Source: Orychophragmus violaceus (Eukaryota > Streptophyta > Magnoliopsida > Brassicales > Brassicaceae). Taken from it: a stretch of DNA of 64,000 nt. The DNA lies in contig CM058234.1 of the NCBI GenBank assembly GCA_030180135.1, positions 33,638,766 to 33,702,765 on the forward strand. The letters are read 5' to 3'. Shown here piece by piece: positions 36,201 through 46,689 of this stretch. A program made the translations under genes and the position numbers. Under the pieces are notes generated by a model, which worked only from the letters and a program-made list of their open reading frames with translations, was not told the DNA's origin and did not search any database. Numbering within the stretch: position 1 is the stretch's first letter; each line of letters begins with the position of its first letter.

Positions 36201-37492
36201 GCCCTGGTTTGCGGATATTGCTATTTACTTGGCTGCAAAGACTGAACCAGATGAGCTTAAGGAGTATGCTAAGAAGAAGTTCTTCAGAGAGCTAAGGAGA
36301 TACTATTGGGATGAGCCCTATCTCTACAAGCATTGTTCGGATGGCATTTACAGGAGATGCATTGCAGAATCGGAGGTTCTAGATGTTCTATTTCACTGCC
36401 ATGGATAATATTATGTTGGACACTTTGCTACTTTCAAGACTGTGTCTAAGGTTCTGCAAGCAGGCTTCTGGTGGCCTACTATGTTTAGAGACGTTCATAC
36501 ATTTGTCTCTCAGTGCGATGCCTGTCAGAGGAGAGGGAAGATCAGTAAGAAGCATGAGATGCCTCAAAACTTCATCCTTGAGGTTGAGGTTTTTGATTGT
36601 TGGGGCATTGATTTCATGGATCCTTTTCCCTCATCTCATGGGAATAAGTTCATTTTGGTTGTTGTGGACTATGTGTCTAAGTGGGTAGAAGCAATAGCTA
36701 GTCCAACCAATGACTCTTCGGTGGTTCTTAAGCTGTTTAGAACCATCATTTTCCCTAGATTTGGAGTATCTAGGATCGTGATAAGTGATGGAGGATCTCA
36801 TTTCATCAACAAGATCTTTGAGAAGCTGCTACAGAAGCATGGTGTTCATCATCTAGTTGCTACTCCTTATATCCTCTGACTAGTGGGCATGTTGAGGTCT
36901 CTAACAGACAGATCAAGGAGATCTTGGAGAAGACAGTTGGGAAGACAAGGAAGCATTGGTCTGCAAAGCTGGATGATGCGTTATGGGCTTATAGGACTGC
37001 GTTTAAGACGCCACTTGGGACTACAACGTTTCATCTTCTGTATGGGAAAGCCTGCCATCTTCCAGTTGAGCTTGAGCATAAGGCAGCATGGGCTGTGATG
37101 CAGATGAACTTGATCTTAAGTCTGCAGGAGAGAGGATATTGGTGCAGCTGAATGAGTTGGATGAGATTAGGCATCATGCCTATGAGAATTCAAAGCTGTA
37201 CAAGGAGAGAACTAAGGCATATCATGACAGGAATATTGTCTCCAAACAGTTTGAGCCAAATGATCAGGTACTTTTGTATAACTCATGTTTGCAATTGTTT
37301 CCAGGTAAGCTGCGTTCTAGGTGGTCTGGTCCTTTCACAATCAAAGAAGTGTATCCATATGGTGCGGTTGTGCTTATCAGCTCAGAAGGTAAGGAATTTA
37401 CTGTCAATGGACAGCGGGTGAAGCACTATTGGGCTAAGGCCGAGATCCCAAGAGGACAGATTCTGCCTCTGGATGATGCACCCTCTGCTTGA
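33267..37492 (+). pseudogene. Element B pol (protease, RT, RNase H, integrase), broken
   Basis: In order: a linker with motif pairs (33341-33453); protease CDLGSSVNLMPYS (about 33823); a stop at 34017; a second linker (34357-34395); RT with SPVHVVPKKGG, DHFPLPFIDQ, MPFGLCNAPATFQ and VFMDDFS (about 35170); RNase H with CDASDFAVGAVLG and TTEKELL; a third linker with motifs (36033-36118); integrase zinc region, then WGIDFMDPF, ISDGGSHF and the region after VATPY. At least eight in-frame stops occur in RT (for example 34761, 34879 and 35071). A 42-bp in-frame deletion near 35418 removes FYRRFIKDF. Further breaks lie at 36406, near 36873 and near 37100. Confidence 0.87.
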
Positions 37493-37524
37493 TCGCAGAA
37501 TAGTCAAGCTAGTGATGTTAAAAG

Positions 37525-37548
37525 AGCGCTGAGTGGGAGGCAACCCGC
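37525..37548 (+). promoter_or_regulatory. Conserved stem-loop after the pol stop (element B)
   Basis: AGCGCT followed by GTGGGAGGCAACCCGC about 33 bases after the pol stop. The stem pairs GTGGG with CCCGC through one G-U wobble, so pairing is kept despite a base change. Confidence 0.6.
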
Positions 37549-37654
37549 TAATAGGTCTGTATACACTCATTTGGTGTTTTTGTAAGGATTTTACGTTTTT
37601 TTTTCGTTTTGGCGTTTTTGGTCTACAGATACGAAGTCTAGAAACAGGGAAATC

Positions 37655-37945
37655 GAATTGCGTCGATCGTTGCGGTCATGTGCAACGATCGATGCAGGTG
37701 GAAATCATACGAAGAAGGGAAATCGCATTGCGTCGATCGTTGCGGTCATGTGCAACGATCGATGCAAGGTGAATCATACGAAAGGAGATCGTAGTGTGTC
37801 GATCGTAGCGGTCCTGTGCAACGATCGACGCACCCAGATCAAATCGAAAATTAAAGGTAAGTGCTCTAAACCGGAAATCCGATTAGTTCGACCAATCGCG
37901 ATTTGCAACGATCGACGCATACATTGCAACGATCGATGCAAGCAC
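37655..37945 (+). repeat. Array of paired CGATCG palindromes, 5' of ORF-1 (element B)
   Basis: Three tandem units of about 70-75 bp each contain the pair GCGTCGATCGTTGC (or a variant) and GCAACGATCGATGC, with an 8-nt GGTCATGT-type spacer. A fourth, less regular pair lies at 37904-37942. The two halves of a unit are near-perfect inverted repeats, so each unit can fold into a hairpin of about 14 bp. A similar array follows ORF-1 at 40250. Confidence 0.8.
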
Positions 37946-38138
37946 ACGCGAGGTAAGTGCCTTTATCCTTTCTTCTTCTTCTTTCTTTCTCATTTCTTCA
38001 TTTCGCTGAGAACAAACCCTAAATCACCATTTCCCCTAAATCCTTCGATTCTTACTCGTTTTCATCGATTCCAAAGCCTATTCCACTCGATTTCTCGCTC
38101 TCAATCCATTTCTATCATTCATTTCAACCGGTTTTAAG

Positions 38139-38497
38139 GTATGTGTCCCGAATCTCTCGTTTCCATTTTCGGCCCAAAGGTATAAAATCCGAAATTTATC
38201 ACGTTTTTCATGGATTGATGGTCTATTGATGCTCATTTGAGGTTGCTAGTGATAATTTCGTATTGTTTAAGTACTTGCACGGACAGATTTCGCGAGTTTT
38301 CAGAGAATCTCTGATTCGATGAAGAACACTTGCGATTCTCTGATTTAGGGCGAATGGGGACTGATTTGATGCAATTGACACTGATTTTGCTGTTGATATT
38401 GGTTGAATGAGGTTATAGACACTTCTATAGTCGCATTTGATGATCTTAGAGCCTTTGCTTAATTGCAAGTTTGGTTTTCTTGTGTCTTTGATCGCAG
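38139..38497 (+). other. Probable 5'-UTR intron upstream of ORF-1 (element B)
   Basis: Donor TTTTAAG/GTATGTG at 38138/38139 and acceptor TTTGATCGCAG ending at 38497, followed at once by ATGGCACC. Upstream is a C/T-rich leader with AAACCCTAAATC, typical of plant 5' UTRs. Element A has the same arrangement, with an intron of 348 bp. Confidence 0.55.
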
Positions 38498-39995
38498 ATG
38501 GCACCGAGGAAGAGAATGAATGTTCCTGCTGATGAACCTCATGATGATTAGTTCGTACATTCTTCACCTATGCTTGCGCCTTACACGGGCATTCATGGCT
38601 CTATACAGGCTCCTTGGCCTAAGGCAGAGCAGGACAAGATTCATGTGACCAGACAGTGGAGAGAGGATGCTAAGACAGTGACTGAGAGTGCTGCGTGCCT
38701 AGACAGAGCCATCTCTGAGACTTGGGACGATTATGACACGTTGTTTTAAAACCTGTGGCAGAGTATGGATATCAAGCCCACACGGTTTGTGGATTACCGG
38801 ACCTGTCAGATGCTCGGTATTACGGATGATGTGCTGCGAGTGGTGAGACAGATAGGACTTGGGACTATGCCCATAAGGACTTATGATCTCTTTCCTCACT
38901 TGGTGCGACAGCTGTTGTCCACCTGTAGAGTCTATTACACTGATCTTATGCACAGGAGAGCTCGAGAGGGGACATTCACATTCATGTGTAATGGATTCAG
39001 GTACCGGATCAGCATTCTTGATCTCTGCAGACTATGGTTTTAATGATGAGCCCACTAGATGCTCTCTAATTGGTGAGTGGGATAGAGAGAGCTGTCAGTT
39101 TTTCTGGGATCACATTGGATGTGAGGTGTATAACTCACGCTACTCGAAGCAAATACAGTTGCGCCATCCAGTCCTGCGATATGTTGGGCGCATTCTGGGA
39201 TACACTTTACTCTTCAAGTCTGAGGTTAACAAGCAGAGGAAGCTGAAGCTGGAGTTGCTCTACACTGGAGTGAGTCATTTGTTTGCAGACACACATTTTC
39301 AAGACCCAACGCATGAGCTGAATTTAGGAGCAGTATTTGCAGACCACTTGTGTGATATGAAGACAAAGGAGTTCTATGGGAAGAAGGTTGAGACAGTAGG
39401 GAGTTTACTTACTCCTATATTTCAGCACTTCAGGATCCCTACTGATGGGAGAGAGTGCATTACTAGGAGGGTGTGGATGGATTTCGCTCACTTGAAGAGC
39501 ACTACATGGATGAAGGAAGGAAGGCTGTGGATTTATCGTGATGCAGACTCACGAGAGTGGTGTGTACAGCTTCCTGCTGCTGAGCTTACGAGAGTTGATT
39601 CCTTGGCAGCCTTGCGCTTTGAGCCTGACAGGAACATGCGACACAGTGTTCCTACATCTGTTAACCCTTTGGGTGCTTCTTCGTCTTCTGCACCTGGACC
39701 ATCTTCTGCATCGGGACCTTCTTCTCATGTGCCTTCTGCTACTGATGCTTCTTATGTCGATCCTGGTCCTTATCCGGATCCGCCTATGGACCCCGCTGAC
39801 ATGTCCTAGGGCGATTTTCAGAGGCTGGTTAATGATTGATTGAAGGGCATTTGAGAGTGGATGTGTGGCTGAACTTGCAGGAGACAGCCACAAGTCCATC
39901 AACCTGTACATGTTCGTAGACGTCGACACTCTCCTACTCCTGCTACGTCCAGTGGTTCTGATCGCTATGCTGGCATTGATGATGAGTCCGAGTGA
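38498..39995 (+). pseudogene. ATHILA ORF-1-like gene of element B, broken
   Basis: Starts at ATG 38498 directly after the acceptor site (MAPRKRMNVPADEPHDD, then a stop at 38549). A second stop lies near 38748. The conserved core runs IKPTRFVDYRT, VRQIGLGTMPIRTYDLF, RREGTFTF-like residues (AREGTFTFMCNGFRYRIS), a frame change near 39040, then DEPTRCSLIGEWD, HPVLRYVGRILGYTLLF, NLGAVFADHLCDMKTKEF and RVWMDFAHLKSTTWMKEG. A Ser/Pro-rich tail leads to GSDRYAGIDDESE and TGA at 39993. It is homologous to 9254-10749. The role is unknown; its position matches the env-like gene of some Athila elements, but I see no clear membrane segment. Confidence 0.72.
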
Positions 39996-40249
39996 TGTGA
40001 GATTTGAGTTCTTGTTTCCCGACATTCGGTTTTGTACTTTTCACTTTTCTTTTTCTTTTTCTTTTTCTTGAGTCATTTTGATGTTTTCTTGAGTCCTTGT
40101 CAGTACTTTTCATTTGGGATTGATGTATTTGTTTCTATGACTATCAGTTACTTTGATTTCTGCTTGTTTGTGGTGTTTACAGCTTACAGGTTCGATTTTT
40201 GACATTTCTCACGAGATTAGGTGTTGTCTGCTGTAATGTCCGACTGAAA

Positions 40250-40403
40250 ACGCAGTGCAACGATCGACACGGTCCTGTGTGTCGATCGACTCATAACGAC
40301 TATCGCACTGCAACGATCGACACGGTCTTGTGTGTCGATCGACTCAACCACGATTCGCACTGCATCGATCGCTGCGGGAATGTGCGACGATCGACGCAGT
40401 TGC
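40250..40403 (+). repeat. Array of paired CGATCG palindromes, 3' of ORF-1 (element B)
   Basis: Three pairs: GCAACGATCGACAC then GTGTCGATCGACTC twice, and GCATCGATCGCTGC then GCGACGATCGACGC. Spacing between CGATCG centres is about 22 bp. The array closes the ORF-1 module and resembles the single array that follows pol in element C. Confidence 0.8.
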
Positions 40404-40429
40404 GAGACAGGTAAGAATCGACAGAACCT

Positions 40430-41291
40430 AACACATCCCAATCCATTTTTCTTTCTTTTACCAATCCTAAGCTTGACACCACACTTGCAGGAACTTAAGT
40501 AACCATTGGAATGAGCTTGCAGATGAATCTATGACTGTTAAAAAACCCAACACGGACCAGCCTACTGAGGACACCCATATCACTTCAGGTATTCAGAGAA
40601 TCACTGCTGACTTCACCCTAATTTTGACTTACTTTTTCTCACCTAAGGGCTTCGTATACTTTGAGTCAGATTCCTCTGTTAGTTCTGACACAGCTTGTAA
40701 ACCTGTCCAAGTATGGTTCCCTTCACCCTTTCCTTAAAGTAAAAAAAAAAAGAGATAAACTGCGGATGAGTTAGTAGCTCCGAAGTGGTCGCGGGAGTGG
40801 TAGAGACCCCTATTACCTCCTGTGCATCCATGGAATGTGTCCAAAGTACACCTCAATACGGGAAGAGCACTGATAAAAAATAAAATAAAATGATACCCAA
40901 TGGGAGATATCAGTTGCTAAGGAAGGTAAAAGAGAAGAAAGGAACTAGGAAAAGATAGTATGGTGGTCAAGTGCTAACAGAGTAAGAGTCCATGTGTTCT
41001 TTGATCGATACTCCCTAGGTGAGACCGCACTTAATTGCTTATAGAAGTCAGTAGGGTGAATTTGAATGCTCTAAATGTGATTGTTGAGTTTACTCAGGAC
41101 AGTTGCTAAGTGTGGGGGAAGTATATGTTGGTCTTGATGTCTGCAGGTGCATTTTTCATGTGGCTTACTAAGGGGAATCTGAGTGTGGTACTTCTAAGAT
41201 GAAATGAGTTTCTCAAGTTTTCAAACTTCTTCACCACATTTTGGTTTTCTGTTTTGCTTGAGGACAAGCAAAAGATAAGTATGGGGGGAGT
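40430..41291 (+). promoter_or_regulatory. 3' noncoding domain and polypurine tracts of element B
   Basis: Noncoding but clearly aligned by eye with 62360-63172 of C and with element A. It contains GGAACTTAAGTAACCATTGG, the AACGGGAAGAGCACTGATAA-type block, and two polypurine tracts (41108-41121 and 41277-41291). The second abuts the LTR. The hairpin TTGCTTG-AGGA-CAAGCAA lies at 41254-41271. Confidence 0.7.
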
Positions 41292-41924
41292 TGATATATC
41301 ATTGTATTTACCTGTTTTAAGCCATGATATAAGTATATATTCATAACTTGATTAGTTCTTCAACCTGAATTGTGCTTAATACTAGTTTCTAATCTGATCA
41401 CTTAGAATCTAGACTTAGGATTTATAAATTGACACGAAAGTGTGATTTCGAATCTGATCTATTTAGGTTGAGCAGTTTAATTATCTAGAAATAATTTGGT
41501 TTAATTGAATTGTGAACAAATCGAACCTGCACTTAAGGCTAGTTTAATCTGCTAGGAATTGCAAAGAAATTTGGATTTCTAGGGTTTAGACTTAGTGAAT
41601 TCTTGCAACGAAAATTGGTTAGTTCTACACCTATGTTTGAGTTCTAGAACTGTGCTTAATTTGATTCTGACTGATAATTGATTTGCTTGTCTTGATTTCC
41701 TGAGAACACCCTAGACCGCTTTTAGTATATTGATAAAACAAATCGACTTGCTTTCTGATTTAGTTTCTGCTTAGTTTATTATTTCTGATTTGCATCAGCT
41801 AGCTTAATTCGAAGTTCTATAATCTATCGTAAGATTTCTTGAGTCTCTGTGGTTCGACCCCTATATATTACATTTGCCTATGCACTTGTAGTTGAACTTA
41901 GAGAATTAAACTCTGAGCATATCA
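41292..41924 (+). repeat. 3' LTR of gypsy element B, internally deleted
   Basis: 633 bp against 1188 bp for the 5' LTR. A 551-bp block equivalent to 30198-30748 is missing, with the 4-base microhomology ATTC at the joint. The missing part includes the LTR motif pair. Right flank CTTAC matches the left flank. Confidence 0.9.
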
Positions 41925-43880
41925 CTTACCTCAGGCCGAGAAGCCTAAGGTGTAGCCTAACCGAATTAATCTGAAAAAGATGGAGGAGTTCAATAAAACA
42001 GTCCATGATCTCCCACCTAGAACTACATTTGTTTGAGCGTGGATAAACCACATGATAAGCCATTTCTTTCATGAAATTTGGGAGTCTCTTTCAAGGATTC
42101 GAGTGTACTTTTGACATCTCTCAGAATGGCATATCAGTTCGTCTACTTCACAAGATCGAAGAACGAGGTCTATTTCTGATCACTTATCACATTGATGGAT
42201 TTTATTTTAAAGATGTAATATATGAAGTTTTATATTTGAGCTCATGCCATCATCAGTCGCACATCAACTGGGAATCAAGTACTTCTATTCTACAGACATT
42301 CGAATAGGTCTACCTGACAAATTTCATACAACTCCAAAAGGAGTTGTTTTTGACATACTTGTCTTGGAAGGAGACATTATTTCCCCATGTTGATTTCTAC
42401 ATTGTTGACACACCTATGGGAGATCCAGAAATTTTCATCCCCAACATTGACAATATGAAGTACTATTCAACGATCCTGTTCAATATTTTTCAGTCCAAAA
42501 ACAAAGTTTAAGACATGAAAGCCATAAATAATCTTCTGAGAAAGACCATGGACAATCAAGAAAGACTCGTCGAAAGACGAGGTCTCCTCACCATTGAACT
42601 CATCCATTGGAGAACTCGAACTAAAGATTAAAAAAAGCGCTTCTGGGAGGTAACCCATTTAGGTATCTTTCATTTTTTGTAGCATTTGTAGTGTTTTTTA
42701 TGTTTGGTGTAAGTTTTCATTTGCATAAAAACAAAAAGACACAAAAAGAGAAGAAGAACGGCCGGCCGCGATCTTCAACCGACCTACCACCACGAGCCGC
42801 TCCTTCTCGACCGCGACCAGCGTCCCTTCCCTGTGGACTGAGCCATCCCAATTTGGGCAAACCAGCCTTGTGACCCGACCATCCCACCCGCGGATGACCA
42901 TCATTCTATGCGGCCTGACTGGTTCAGCCCGACCTATTGACCAAACCCGCAACCCCGAGGCCCAAAAATGTGGCTAACACCCTCTAGACCCATTCTCATC
43001 CCAAATCATCATGAAATAGCGCCATCCATCCGACTTTATGTAGGTACGCCCGTCAATTTTCCATAATATATCATTTCCTACGTTATTTCATATTGGGACA
43101 GTGTGATTTAAGTTTGAGGGAGAATTATCAAATATGCTTATTATCGGTTATAATTATGATTACTTTTTCTTGAGATTATGTTCGATTTCTAAGATTTTTA
43201 CATTTAAGTTTGTTCTTAATGCATGAATCTAGGGTCATGAACTAGAGTCGGAATTTAGGATTAATAAAACCACTAGCATGCTGAATTTATTAACATTATA
43301 TAGCTTAGGAGAGTACCTTTATTGCAAGATATGAAAGCATACTTGTAGGACATTGAACGTTTGATGAACTTATAATTAATGCATGATCTTCCTCGCGGCC
43401 AGCTGCGAATGTTGACTGGTAAAGTAGAAGAGATTAGGTGTTTGGTACTATGATAGTTGATCAAGCATAATTCTGTGTTCGAGTTTGTGGAACTATTTTG
43501 TACCTCTAAGATATACCCTTGACGCCCATCTTCTTAGTTTATTTACACTTTTGATTTACACTTTCGATTTAGTCTTTCTCTCTCTCTCGCTAGCTTAGAA
43601 ATCGTGACATCACTCTCGAACCTCCATTTTATCAGCTATCCTATAACTTTTCTTGGCTCTTGCACGTAGGCGTAGATTCTCTATGGAACGATGCCCTAAG
43701 TACTATATACCTTAAGTACTATCTCACCCATTTTTCACTTGCAGCTCATGGTTTTATAAGGGCACATTGTACCAACTCCAAACGCCATTACGAACAAATT
43801 GTTCTAGTTCTTCTTGCATTGCAACAATCCAGAACTCGTCCTCAAGAGCTTACACATGCGTTTTTGGTTAAATGACAAAA
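41925..43880 (+). mobile_element. Eroded Athila-like element fragment
   Basis: It has a decayed C-terminal coding stretch full of stops (41930-42630) and the post-pol stem-loop AGCGCT...TGGGAGGTAACCCA at 42636-42657. A GC-rich Arg/Pro-coding segment (42755-42960) follows, then a polypurine-like AAGTTTGAGGGAGAAT at about 43110, where Athila 3' LTRs begin. It is the resident into which element B inserted. The exact ends are unknown. It belongs to a different subfamily from A, B and C. Confidence 0.5.
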
Positions 43881-44370
43881 ACAAAGCATGCAAATTGTAT
43901 CATCTCTCGAAAGTTTATATGTAAACCTCTTGTTCTTATCTCATCATTCATATCTCTAATTATGCCGGATGGCGAGTGTTTGATATACGTGTAGCAAATT
44001 TTTCTGTTGTACTATTTTGTTTGTCTTTCTTCGTCTCATCAACCTCTCCTTGTTCAGAGTCACTTTTCGAGTTTTCACCATCTCTCTTTGTAAAAGAGTA
44101 GTCGTCAAAAACCACACTGACTTATTCCATGATTGTACACGTTCATATATTTTACTCTCTGATTGATGTACTACTTCATGTGTAACACAAGAAGAAACCT
44201 TCATCAATTTTTTGAGTCAAATTTTCCTAGATGGTCTTTATCATTCATAATATAACACTTGGATCTAAAGACATAAAAATACAGCCATAAACTCATAGAG
44301 TGTCTTAACTATTGTTCTTTTACAGTCATAAAATAACCAATTATTTTTTCTCCTTTTTGAATAAACATAT
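43881..44370. other. AT-rich spacer, nothing recognised
   Basis: About 490 bases between the eroded gypsy fragment and the Copia element. No gene or repeat structure could be supported. Confidence 0.35.
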
Positions 44371-44866
44371 TGTGAAATATGGTTCGTGATTTCAGATCGA
44401 GTCGGGTTTGGTATAGTCAAAATCAAGCTGAGATGGTTAAGTGTGATTAATGAGTCTTGTCATTTTTTAACGCAAGTTGTAGAAGCAACAAAGATAGAGC
44501 CAAATTATTGGGTTCAATGAAATGTAGGTTTGGCCCAAGTTTTAGTCGCATATAAACGATTGTGTATCGAAGAAGAGAAGAATCCAACATGTAACAAAAA
44601 AAATTCTCTTCTTTCTAGTTCAGTTTTAGTCTCGCCATTGTTGAGCAACAAAGCTCAAGCAATCTCTGTAAATCTCAAGATCATATAGTAGATTACCAGG
44701 TTCCGATCCTTAAGAGAGAAACACCCGGTGTTTGGAGAACTCTATATGCGTTTGTATGTTCTTTTCTTTCTCGAATTTTCACTTTCTTTAACGACAAGTA
44801 AAAACAGAACATACAGGGAGGTGTAAGCTAGAGTTTTCCTAATAGATTGTGTTAGTATCGTCAACA
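44371..44866 (+). repeat. 5' LTR of the Copia element
   Basis: Starts TGTGAAATATGGTTCG. It shares long blocks with 48893-49396, for example TTTAGTCGCATATAAACGA and GTAGATTACCAGGTTCCGAT. The right end is set by the primer site at 44869. Confidence 0.85.
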
Positions 44867-44868
44867 AG

Positions 44869-44880
44869 TGGTATCAAAGC
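44869..44880 (+). other. Primer-binding site, initiator tRNA-Met type (Copia)
   Basis: TGGTATCAAAGC, one change from TGGTATCAGAGC, two bases after the LTR end. Confidence 0.8.
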
Positions 44881-45248
44881 GCACAATTACGTTATACAAA
44901 AGGATATGAAGGAGATCACAAGACTCATAGGCAAAGGAGGATCATTGGAGAAGATCGGAGGTGCTTGCATGGTTCACAAAGTCAGGGGTGCAGTGACTGC
45001 GAAGAAGACCCACGAAGAATCTTTCGAGTTCAAGGCTTGAAATCAGGGAGACTAATCTTTTTATTTCTAATTAAATCAAATGGGAGATTTAATCAAGATA
45101 AAATAGAATATTCTGTCATTATAGTTAAATCTCGGTATCAAAGAGATACTTGGTTATTTGCTTGTTTGCTTATGGTTTGTTCACATGCAGGTAAGAAAAG
45201 AAGAGGGTTATTAAGCAACAATGAAACAGAACTCCAAGCAGATTCGAG

Positions 45249-46120
45249 ATGGAAAATTTTGACGGTAAGGATAATTTTAGGATGTGGAAATATAAATGCT
45301 TGGTCAGCTAGAGATTCAGGGTTTGGGGGTCAGTGTTGAAAGAGGTCACAATGTCTATAACGACTACAGAGGATCAAGAGGAGGCCACTGAGGAAAACGT
45401 TGATCCAAGGGCAGCTGAAAAATATTTATGGGTTAGGAATCTTCTTGGTACATGTTTGAGTGATACAATTCTCAGGAAGATCTTGCTTGAGACTAAAGTT
45501 ATGGGAATGTGGAAGCCTCTTAAAAAATTAATACCAAACTAAGTCGCTGCCAAACTGAATTTATCTCAAAAAAATCTTTGCAGGTTTCAAGACGGATGCA
45601 CAAAATCCTTAGAAGAAAACTTGGAAACGTTCTTGAAACTTGTGATAAATCTTGAAAGCCTCAAGATCAACATAAATGATGAGGATCATGCTATACAATT
45701 GTTGACGAGTCTTCCAACGCTGTATAAACCGCTTGTTCATACACTCAAGCATGGAACATGCAAGGAGACACCGGATGTAAATGAGGTCACGGCCTCAGCT
45801 TATGCCAAAGAGGAGAAGTTAAAGAAGAAAGGCTTACTAAATACATCAAGACAACACTTTGAAGGGTTAATCATTAAGTCCCGAGGATGATCAGAAAGAA
45901 GGAGTGATCAAGGAAATAAGAGAGAAAGTAAGAGCATAGAAAACCTCAAGCATAGATCAAAGTCAAGACCAAATTTTGAACCAAAAGCATGTTGGATTTG
46001 TGGTAGTGAGAGTCACTGAAAAAGAGATTGTCTTGAAAGAAAGAAGAATGATCAAAATCAGAGAACATGCAATTCTACAAGTGTTGCAGTAAGGCTACCA
46101 AGACCGATTGCCTTAACTGA
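45249..46120 (+). pseudogene. Copia gag, broken
   Basis: Starts ATG 45249 (MENFDGKDNFRMWKYKCL), a stop follows at about 45306, and the frame resumes with GSVLKEVTMS. The UBN2-type gag core has NLESLKININDEDHAIQLL and LPTLYKPLVHTLK (45621-45890). A CCHC knuckle at 45990-46031 (CWIC...H...C) is interrupted by TGA where Lys or Trp is expected. Several further stops make it inactive. Confidence 0.8.
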
Positions 46121-46689
46121 AATATTCAAGACACTAGGGATGAATGGGTATTGGATTCATGCTGCACATTTCATATCACACAACGAGAAGAGCTACTTCC
46201 AGGCTTAAAAGAGTTTTGAAACAAAGTCTTAATTGGTAATAACACACATTGTATGGTGAAAAGTATGAGAAGCACCACTATAGAAAATGATGACGAACAG
46301 TTATAGCGTTGAGGAACATAAAGTACATGCCAGAGATGATGAGAATCTGATATCCTATGACCAACTAGAACAATCATGATGCAGTTATTCAGGTGGAGGC
46401 TTTGAGGTTCAGCTCTACGAGGTAGAAAAGAGAGTTATGACATAAAAGTATCAGCAGGTTATGTATTATCTTCAGGGTAAAGTCAGAGGAATTCAGGTGA
46501 ATGTTGCTAAAGATACTACATAGACAACAAAGAGGTGCCACTCAAAACTAGCTCACATTACTCAATCGTCTATGAATAAATTGGTTAGAAAATCCTACCC
46601 GAAGAAGGAATAAATAAATACTATGAGGGTTTTGTAAGGCTTGTGCTTTGTGAAAATCACATAAACAAAGCTTTCCTAAAGCTAAGCAC

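Larger units (their letters stand above)
30152..41924 (+). mobile_element. Gypsy element B (Athila-like LTR retrotransposon)
   Basis: A complete but inactive element: LTR 30152-31339, tRNA-Asp primer site, gag, pol, post-pol stem-loop, motif array, leader intron, ORF-1, second motif array, 3' noncoding domain, polypurine tract and a shortened 3' LTR 41292-41924. A perfect 5-bp target duplication CTTAC (30147-30151, 41925-41929) confirms the boundaries. In the shared 633 bp of the LTRs I count about 23 differences, so it is intermediate in age between A and C. Confidence 0.93.

Noticed and set aside
37655..37945. CRISPR-like array of regular repeats
   Set aside because: Units are AT/GC-mixed palindromes inside a plant retrotransposon with no unique spacers or cas genes.
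38883..39809. Retroviral envelope gene
   Set aside because: Position fits, but I see no signal peptide, membrane anchor or cleavage site; the sequence matches ATHILA ORF-1-type protein of unknown role.
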